The notes under the pieces were generated by a model, which was not told where the DNA came from, searched no databases, and saw only the letters and a program-made list of their open reading frames with translations. Shown here in pieces: positions 1-3,706 of a stretch of 5,316 bases of DNA. The stretch is taken from contig CALRPY020000113.1 of assembly GCA_943370145.1 (NCBI GenBank), forward strand, positions 1 to 5,316, given 5' to 3'. A program made the position numbers and the translations under genes. Positions within the stretch are counted from its first letter, which is position 1. Every line of letters begins with the position of its first letter. This DNA comes from Ga0077536 sp943370145. GTDB lineage: Bacteria; Pseudomonadota; Gammaproteobacteria; Ga0077536.

Positions 1-11
1 GAACACCGAGA
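1..11 (+). repeat. End of a repeat copy cut by the window edge
   Basis: GAACACCGAGA is the exact reverse complement of 247-257, the outer end of the diverged repeat copy. Only the tail of the unit is visible, so the match is short and could be chance. The neighbouring repeat copies make a real partner plausible. Confidence 0.35.
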
Positions 12-80
12 GGATCGGGTGGGCAGGTGCCGCCCGGCCGGCATTGCCACGGCAGAGGCGCATTCCTCAATGCACCGTTC

Positions 81-177
81 TTCTCCGTGTCCTCCGTGCG
101 CTCCGTGGTCAACATTCGGCGCCTGTTGCCGCGGCAACGCCGGGTTTCACCACGGAGGACACGGAGGACACGGAGAA
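81..177. repeat. Inverted pair of a 29-nt dispersed repeat around a palindromic core
   Basis: The left arm (81-109) and right arm (149-177) are reverse complements at 27 of 29 positions. Each arm is itself built from a short period related to CACGGAGGA. The 39-nt spacer contains a perfect 14-bp palindrome, GTTGCCGCGGCAAC, at 125-138, so the whole unit could fold into one long hairpin or cruciform. Similar cacggaggacacggag strings are familiar, from memory, as intergenic repeats in several bacterial genomes. No transposase or coding content is attached. It could act as a transcript-end hairpin or simply be a non-autonomous repeat. Confidence 0.8.
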
Positions 178-246
178 GTCGCTAATTCGAGCGTGGTCCG
201 GGCAATGGCCATGCCGTCGACCGCTGGCTCAGCCCCACTCGTCTAA

Positions 247-274
247 TCTCGGTGTTCTCGGCGTTCTCTGTGGC
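247..274 (-). repeat. Diverged copy of the same dispersed repeat
   Basis: This 28-nt stretch follows the layout of the arm at 81-109 (a run of TCTCxGTG-like units ending in CTGTGGC), with several substitutions. Its first 11 bases, TCTCGGTGTTC (247-257), are exactly the reverse complement of positions 1-11. The window therefore appears to open inside another inverted partner. The two pairs (1-11 with 247-274, and 81-109 with 149-177) would be nested. Confidence 0.5.
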
Positions 275-377
275 CCAACAGCACGTGGACACCGGTACCC
301 GCGTCCAAATGGGACCAAGAGACAGCCCGGGGCGGGAGAGGCCGGCCGCGCAGCGGACAGGTGAGGGTCGTTGCTGA

Positions 378-392
378 CTGGCGCCGTGCCAG
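378..392 (-). terminator. Weak hairpin downstream of arsM
   Basis: CTGGC (378-382) pairs with GCCAG (388-392) across a 5-nt loop, starting 24 nt beyond the arsM stop codon in the direction of transcription. No T-tract follows on the minus strand and the stem is only 5 bp, so it is at best a marginal terminator. The larger repeat hairpin at 81-177 could instead mark the transcript end. Confidence 0.2.
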
Positions 393-416
393 CTGAAATT
401 TCCCTCCCCCCGGCCC

Positions 417-1469
417 TCAGCAACACGCCCCGCCCGGCGCGCAAGCGCCGCTGGCGGCGGCGGGCGCCGGGCCGCAGTCGAAGAGTCCGAGATGGGTCGT
501 CTTCCCGCCGACCACCTCGAAATGGTCGCGATACCAGGTGCCCGACACCATGTCGGCGGTGTTGCCGCAGACGAGCATCGGCTTGCCCGTGAGGAACAGG
601 TGGTGGTCGTCGAGCATGAAGGAATGCGGGTGGCCGGGAATGCTGCCCCTGTAGTACGCGACCTGGCCGTAGTCCTCGCAGCGATCCTCCAGCGGCAGCT
701 TGAACGCGCGCACGGTCACCGACGAAAAATTGATCATGCCGATCCTGCGCTCGACCTCGTCGTTGTCGAGCGAGATCGGGTTCGACGCGAGCACGCGGAA
801 ATCGGCGCAGCCGAGGTCCGCCATCAGCCGCCTGAAATCCTCCTTGTACAGCGCGCCGGACAGGCATTCGCCGAAGAGTTCGGGATCTTCGCGCAGCACC
901 TGCGGGATGCGGCGGTCCGCGTAGACGTCGCTGAAGTAGAGTTCTCCGCCCGGCTTCAGCACCCGGAAGATCTCGGCGAAGGCGCGCGGCTTGTCCGGCG
1001 AGAGGTTCATCACGCAGTTCGAGACCACGAGGTCGATCGAGTCGGCGGCGATGCCGGCGCCGGCCAGATCCTCGATGTAGCCGGTGACAAACTCGACGTT
1101 CGGCGCCGGGTAGCCGAACTTCCGCGTGTGGTAATCGACATGGCTGCGCGCGACGGCGAGCTGTTCGTCGGTCATGTCGACGCCGATCACGCGGCCCGTC
1201 GGCCCCACGAGCTTCGACAGCACGTAGACATCGCGGCCCGAGCCGCAGCCGAGGTCCAGCACCGTGCGACCCTCGAGCGCCGGCGGAAACGGGCTGCCGC
1301 AGCCGTAGAAGCGTCCCTTGACCTCGGGGTGGATGTCCGGCAGCACCGCGCGCACCAGCGCCGGCGGCGACTCGGCGCTGCAACAGGCGGAAGTCTTCAG
1401 GTCCTGGGTCTTCTGCAGGACCCGGCCGTAATAGGCCTTCACGGTGTCGATGGTGGATTGCTCGGTCAT
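417..1469 (-). CDS. arsM: ArsM, As(III) S-adenosylmethionine methyltransferase
   Basis: A 350-residue cytosolic enzyme that methylates As(III) stepwise with S-adenosylmethionine to methylated and partly volatile species. The SAM-binding motif VLDLGCGSGRD lies at 70-80, with GVDMTDEQL at 96-104 and LKPGGELYFSD at 171-181. Cysteines expected of ArsM are present: ACC at 28-30, the FYGCG cysteine 57, the SNC cysteine 152 and the GECLSGALY cysteine 202. The last three correspond to the As(III)-binding cysteines of characterised algal ArsM (C72, C174, C224). The C-terminal part (YRGSIPGH, LVCGNTADM) is also typical, and length is usual for the long form. The tail ends in GACAPGGACC, giving extra cysteines. 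The start at 1469 is chosen because GAGGA (1477-1481) lies 7 nt upstream; an in-frame start at 1511 would run through the probable promoter. It is divergent from the CMD/sigma pair. Confidence 0.95.
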   Translation of the reverse strand: MTEQSTIDTVKAYYGRVLQKTQDLKTSACCSAESPPALVRAVLPDIHPEVKGRFYGCGSPFPPALEGRTVLDLGCGSGRDVYVLSKLVGPTGRVIGVDMTDEQLAVARSHVDYHTRKFGYPAPNVEFVTGYIEDLAGAGIAADSIDLVVSNCVMNLSPDKPRAFAEIFRVLKPGGELYFSDVYADRRIPQVLREDPELFGECLSGALYKEDFRRLMADLGCADFRVLASNPISLDNDEVERRIGMINFSSVTVRAFKLPLEDRCEDYGQVAYYRGSIPGHPHSFMLDDHHLFLTGKPMLVCGNTADMVSGTWYRDHFEVVGGKTTHLGLFDCGPAPAAASGACAPGGACC

Positions 1470-1476
1470 CGGATTT

Positions 1477-1481
1477 TCCTC
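1477..1481 (-). promoter_or_regulatory. arsM ribosome binding site
   Basis: The minus strand reads GAGGA, 7 nt before the ATG at 1469. This decides the arsM start in favour of MTEQST rather than the in-frame upstream ATG at 1511, which lacks such a site and overlaps the palindrome. Confidence 0.7.
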
Positions 1482-1506
1482 GGCGCTGCTGGACGGACTT
1501 GCGACG

Positions 1507-1520
1507 GGCACTATAGTGCC
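1507..1520. promoter_or_regulatory. Perfect 14-bp palindrome with a two-way -10-like core
   Basis: GGCACTATAGTGCC is a perfect inverted repeat between arsM and the CMD gene. Its core reads TATAGT on both strands, a 5/6 match to the sigma-70 -10 box. On the minus strand it would place an arsM transcript start about 33 nt before the ATG, though the region 17 bp upstream (TAGGCC) is a poor -35. On the plus strand TGGACG (1490-1495) sits 16 bp before the core as a 4/6 match to -35. It may be an operator, a -10 element, or both. No ArsR-type site is otherwise recognised. Confidence 0.45.
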
Positions 1521-1567
1521 GGCGCGGCGACCGGCCTACTCCCGCGAAACCTTTTTTCGCCGCCGTT

Positions 1568-1595
1568 GTAACCTTGCGCAGGCGCGCCGCGTCTA
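1568..1595 (+). promoter_or_regulatory. Candidate ECF sigma promoter for the CMD/sigma pair
   Basis: GTAACC (1568-1573) is followed, after exactly 16 nt, by CGTCTA (1590-1595). An AAC-containing -35 plus a CGT-containing -10 at 16-17 nt is the general layout of ECF-dependent promoters; from memory, the Caulobacter SigF -35 is also GTAACC. Transcription would start near 1602, leaving a leader of about 48 nt before the CMD gene. The ECF sigma gene is the next gene downstream, so self-activation is the natural inference. Only one copy was noticed, so the assignment rests on motif layout alone. Confidence 0.5.
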
Positions 1596-1636
1596 CAGGC
1601 AGGAACGGCGTCCCATGCGCCAGCACCTGTCCCAAC

Positions 1637-1643
1637 AGAGGAG
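1637..1643 (+). promoter_or_regulatory. Ribosome binding site of the CMD-family gene
   Basis: AGAGGAG lies 6 nt before the ATG at 1650, a strong Shine-Dalgarno sequence. It supports this short gene as truly translated rather than a chance open frame. Confidence 0.75.
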
Positions 1644-1649
1644 TTTCAC

Positions 1650-1934
1650 ATGAGCACACTTTCACTCCGCGATCGCGAACTCGTCGCGCTTGGCGCCGCG
1701 CTCGCCAGCAACTGCGTCCCCTGCATCGAATTCCACGTGCCGGCCGCTCGGAAGGCGGGCCTGTCCGATGAGGAGATCTCGGAGGCCATCGCGCTGGCCG
1801 ACAAGATTCGCCAGGTGCCGGCCGGCAAGGTGCTGGATGCGGCGACCGCCCAGCTCACTGTCGGCGCGCCCGCCGCCGCCGCGAGCGGCTGCTGTCCGCC
1901 GCCTGCGGCCGGCGCGAAGTCGTCCTGCTGCTGA
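1650..1934 (+). CDS. AhpD-like CMD-family protein with a Cys-rich tail
   Basis: A 94-residue protein of the carboxymuconolactone decarboxylase/AhpD family, probably cytosolic with no signal peptide or membrane segment. The core holds NCVPCIEFH: a CxxC at C22/C25, H29, and E10 placed 12 residues before the first cysteine. This is the spacing of the catalytic Glu-Cys-Cys-His set of AhpD (E118, C130, C133, H137), which supports thiol-disulfide or peroxidase-type chemistry rather than decarboxylation. The AhpD-type histidine between the cysteines is absent (P24). After residue 71 the sequence becomes an Ala/Pro-rich tail with two cysteine pairs, C81-C82 and C93-C94. A strong ribosome binding site precedes it. 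It shares a transcript direction with the sigma gene 53 nt downstream and is divergent from arsM. Reduction of ArsM, reduction of arsenic species, or As(III) binding are inferences; the physiological substrate is unknown. Confidence 0.87.
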   Translation: MSTLSLRDRELVALGAALASNCVPCIEFHVPAARKAGLSDEEISEAIALADKIRQVPAGKVLDAATAQLTVGAPAAAASGCCPPPAAGAKSSCC

Positions 1935-1939
1935 AGCGC

Positions 1940-1969
1940 TGGCCCGGCCGGTGCACGCCGGCCGGGCCA
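1940..1969 (+). repeat. Strong GC hairpin between the CMD and sigma genes
   Basis: A perfect 12-bp inverted repeat (1940-1951 with 1958-1969) encloses a 6-nt loop, TGCACG. It begins 5 nt after the CMD stop codon and ends 18 nt before the sigma start. No T-tract follows, so full termination is unlikely. It could act as a partial attenuator or protect the 3' end of the upstream mRNA segment, lowering sigma output relative to the CMD protein. Confidence 0.75.
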
Positions 1970-1974
1970 TCCCG

Positions 1975-1980
1975 AAGGAA
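1975..1980 (+). promoter_or_regulatory. Ribosome binding site of the sigma factor gene
   Basis: GAAGGA/AAGGAA sits 7 nt before the ATG at 1988 and just after the intergenic hairpin. It fixes the start MNIDTA. Confidence 0.6.
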
Positions 1981-1987
1981 ATCCACG

Positions 1988-2575
1988 ATGAACATCGACA
2001 CGGCTTCCGTCCCCGACTTCGACACCCTGGCCCGCGACTACTCGCCGCTGCTGCGGCGTTTCCTCCAGCGCCAGGTCGGCAACCCCACGACTGCCGAGGA
2101 CCTGCTGCAGGAAACCCTGATTCGTGTCGCGCGTGGCCTGCCCGGCTTCGCGGGCCGATCGTCGCCGAAGACCTGGATGTTCACGATTGCCAGCAACGTG
2201 GTCATGGACCACCTGCGGCAGCCCGCCCAGCGCCAGCAGATCGTCGATATCGAGGATGCCGCCCAGGTCGACGATGGCGCGGTCGCTGTCGACGAGCGCA
2301 TGGCCTTCGACGAGATGAACCAGTGCGTGCGCGAGGTGATCGACAGCCTGCCGCCCGATTACCGCACGGCGCTGATCCTGCACGACCTCGAGGAGATGGA
2401 CTGCGAGCAGACCGCGAAGGTCATGGGTGTGTCACTGGGCGCGGCGAAGGTCCGGATCCACCGCGCACGGGCGCGCCTCAAGACCGCGCTCGAGCGGAGC
2501 TGCGGCTTCTATCACGACAGCGACAGCGTGTTCCGCTGCAGCCGGCGGGATCCCGCCGGCACGTCCGGATCCTGA
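1988..2575 (+). CDS. ECF-type sigma-70 family RNA polymerase sigma factor
   Basis: A 195-residue sigma factor that would direct RNA polymerase to a small set of promoters. Region 2 spans about residues 15-80, with AEDLLQETLIRVARGL at 36-51 and the promoter-melting/-10 segment TWMFTIASNVVMDHLR at 62-77. Region 4 spans about 108-168, with LPPDYRTALILHDLE and the helix-turn-helix QTAKVMGVSLGAAKVRIHRARARLK. There is no region 1 or 3, as usual for ECF factors. After region 4 comes an unusual tail of about 25 residues containing SCGFYHD and VFRCSRR, with C172 and C184; C113 and C139 lie within region 4. No anti-sigma gene is adjacent: the next gene is acr3 on the opposite strand. Control may therefore be transcriptional or through the cysteine tail (inference). 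The name SigZ is sometimes given to similar proteins, but a symbol cannot be assigned here. Confidence 0.94.
   Translation: MNIDTASVPDFDTLARDYSPLLRRFLQRQVGNPTTAEDLLQETLIRVARGLPGFAGRSSPKTWMFTIASNVVMDHLRQPAQRQQIVDIEDAAQVDDGAVAVDERMAFDEMNQCVREVIDSLPPDYRTALILHDLEEMDCEQTAKVMGVSLGAAKVRIHRARARLKTALERSCGFYHDSDSVFRCSRRDPAGTSGS
2541..2560. terminator. Palindromic hairpin at the convergent gene ends
   Basis: GCCGGCGGGATCCCGCCGGC is a perfect 20-bp palindrome near the end of the sigma gene (codons around SRRDPAG), 31 nt beyond the acr3 stop codon. As RNA it gives an 8-bp GC stem with a GATC loop from either strand. The two convergent genes leave only 15 bp between their stops, so this could serve acr3 as a terminator. 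No T-tract follows on either strand, which makes intrinsic termination uncertain. Confidence 0.35.
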
Positions 2576-2590
2576 GCGGCTGCAGTCGGC

Positions 2591-3706
2591 TCAGCGGTCC
2601 CGCGCGGCGCGTGTGGTCGACACGCAGGCCGGCACGGCGATGGCGAGCGCCGCGTCCGGGAAGTAGCGCGCCCTGAGCCACAGCGCAACCCGCACGAGGC
2701 CGATCAGCACCGGCACCTCGACCAGCGGGCCGATCACGGCCGCGAAGGCCGCACCGCTGTGGATGCCGAAGGTTGCCACCGCGACCGCGATCGACAGCTC
2801 GAAGTTGTTCGATGCCGCGGTGAAAGACAGCGTCGTCGTCCGCGGATAGTCGGTGCCGAGCTTGCGGTTCAGGAAGAAGGACAGCGCGAACATGATCGCG
2901 AAGTACAGCAGCAGCGGCACCGCGATGCGCAACACGTCGAGCGGGAGCTGCACGATGGTCCCGCCCTTCAGCGAGAACATCACGACGATCGTGAACAGCA
3001 GCGCGACCAGCGTCAGTGGGCTGATGCGCGGCACGAAGCGGGACTGGTACCACTCGAGGCCTTTCGCCCGCACCAGCACCAGCCGCGTCAGGAACCCCGC
3101 GAGGAAAGGGATCCCGAGATAGATTGCGACGCTGCGCGCGATTTCCCCGACCGTGATGTCGACGGTCACGCCCTCGAGGCCCAGCCAGGTCGGCAGCAGC
3201 GTTACGTAGAACCAGGCATAGGCGGAGAAGAACAGGACCTGGAACACGGAATTCAGCGCCACCAGCCCCGCGCAGAACTCGTTGTCGCCCTGGGCGAGCT
3301 CGTTCCACACGATCACCATCGCGATGCACGGCGCGATGCCGACGAGGATGAGGCCGATCATGTAGTCGGGATGATCCGGCAGGAAAAGCACCGCGAGGCC
3401 GAACATCAGCGCCGGCGCGATGACCCAGTTCTGCAGCATCGCAAGCCCGAGCAGCCGCTTGTTGCGGAAGATGGCGCCGATTTCCTCGTAGCGCACCTTG
3501 GCGAGCGGCGGGTACATCATCAGGATGAGGCCTGCCGCGATCGGGACCGATGTGGTGCCGACGCTCAGCCGTTCCAGTGCCGAGTTGACGCCGGGAAATG
3601 CGAAGCCGAGCGCAACGCCCGCGCCCATCGCGATGAAGATCCACAGCGTCAGGTGGCGGTCGAGGAAGGACAGGCGCTGCGCGATATCGTGACCTTGCGG
3701 ACTCAT
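2591..3706 (-). CDS. acr3: ACR3-family arsenite efflux transporter
   Basis: A 371-residue inner-membrane permease that exports As(III), expected to have ten transmembrane helices; hydrophobic stretches fit this (about 21-38, 52-66, 87-108, 116-136, 146-170, 193-213, 230-246, 260-279, 300-314, 318-345). Family signatures are clear: the N-terminal LSFLDRHLTLWIFIAM, GIAPCIAMVIVWNELAQGD with the essential cysteine (C127), ALNSVFQV, and SNNFELSIAVA with the conserved glutamate (E303). These residues match the required Cys in TM4 and Glu in TM9 of characterised ACR3. Length is normal apart from a short polar C-terminal tail ending VSTTRAARDR. Its ATG overlaps the arsA stop as ATGA, pointing to translational coupling. 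An AGGAG (3718-3722) lies 11 nt upstream inside arsA. ACR3 proteins function alone using the proton motive force, so efflux does not require a working ArsA. Confidence 0.97.
   Translation of the reverse strand: MSPQGHDIAQRLSFLDRHLTLWIFIAMGAGVALGFAFPGVNSALERLSVGTTSVPIAAGLILMMYPPLAKVRYEEIGAIFRNKRLLGLAMLQNWVIAPALMFGLAVLFLPDHPDYMIGLILVGIAPCIAMVIVWNELAQGDNEFCAGLVALNSVFQVLFFSAYAWFYVTLLPTWLGLEGVTVDITVGEIARSVAIYLGIPFLAGFLTRLVLVRAKGLEWYQSRFVPRISPLTLVALLFTIVVMFSLKGGTIVQLPLDVLRIAVPLLLYFAIMFALSFFLNRKLGTDYPRTTTLSFTAASNNFELSIAVAVATFGIHSGAAFAAVIGPLVEVPVLIGLVRVALWLRARYFPDAALAIAVPACVSTTRAARDR
3703..3706 (-). promoter_or_regulatory. ATGA overlap of arsA stop and acr3 start
   Basis: The minus strand reads ATGA, sharing the acr3 start codon with the arsA TGA stop. 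This arrangement usually signals termination-reinitiation coupling, so acr3 is almost certainly co-transcribed with and translated after arsA. No promoter for acr3 alone was noticed. Confidence 0.85.

Larger units (their letters stand above)
1..416. other. Gene-free flank downstream of arsM, with dispersed repeats
   Basis: No convincing coding region is seen here. The open frames present are short, have arginine/proline/serine-rich translations typical of random GC-rich sequence, and run straight through the repeats. About the first 275 bases are built largely from copies of one short GC-rich repeat in alternating orientations, listed separately. Positions 275-416 show no gene and only a weak hairpin next to the arsM stop. 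The stretch looks like an intergenic spacer at the edge of the arsenic cluster. Confidence 0.6.

Noticed and set aside
81..177. CRISPR-like or insertion-sequence reading of the left repeats
   Set aside because: The copies are inverted rather than direct and regularly spaced, there are no unique spacers of constant length, and no transposase or target duplication is seen.
19..364. Short open frames of 75 and 106 residues across the left flank
   Set aside because: They run through the inverted repeats, lack a ribosome binding site, and have random-looking composition.
1470..1511. N-terminal extension of ArsM from an upstream ATG at 1511
   Set aside because: It would translate MPVASPSSSAEENP through the probable promoter and ribosome binding site; family N-termini and the GAGGA site fit 1469.
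492..1571. 359-residue open frame antisense to arsM
   Set aside because: Low-complexity His/Arg/Ala/Val translation mirroring arsM codons; no family features and no good ribosome binding site noticed.
229..1665. 478-residue open frame on the minus strand, overlapping arsM in another frame
   Set aside because: Its translation is Arg/Gly/Ala-rich without recognisable domains, while the overlapping frame encodes a full ArsM with SAM and cysteine motifs. It is a GC-bias shadow.
1646..2383. 245-residue frame antisense to the CMD and sigma genes
   Set aside because: It crosses two well-supported genes with their own ribosome binding sites and shows no domain of its own.
3195..3215. GTTAC/GTAAC-like string inside acr3 as another ECF promoter
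   Set aside because: It lies within coding sequence, reads as acr3 codons (the FYVTLLP region), and no CGT-type partner in front of a gene start was found.
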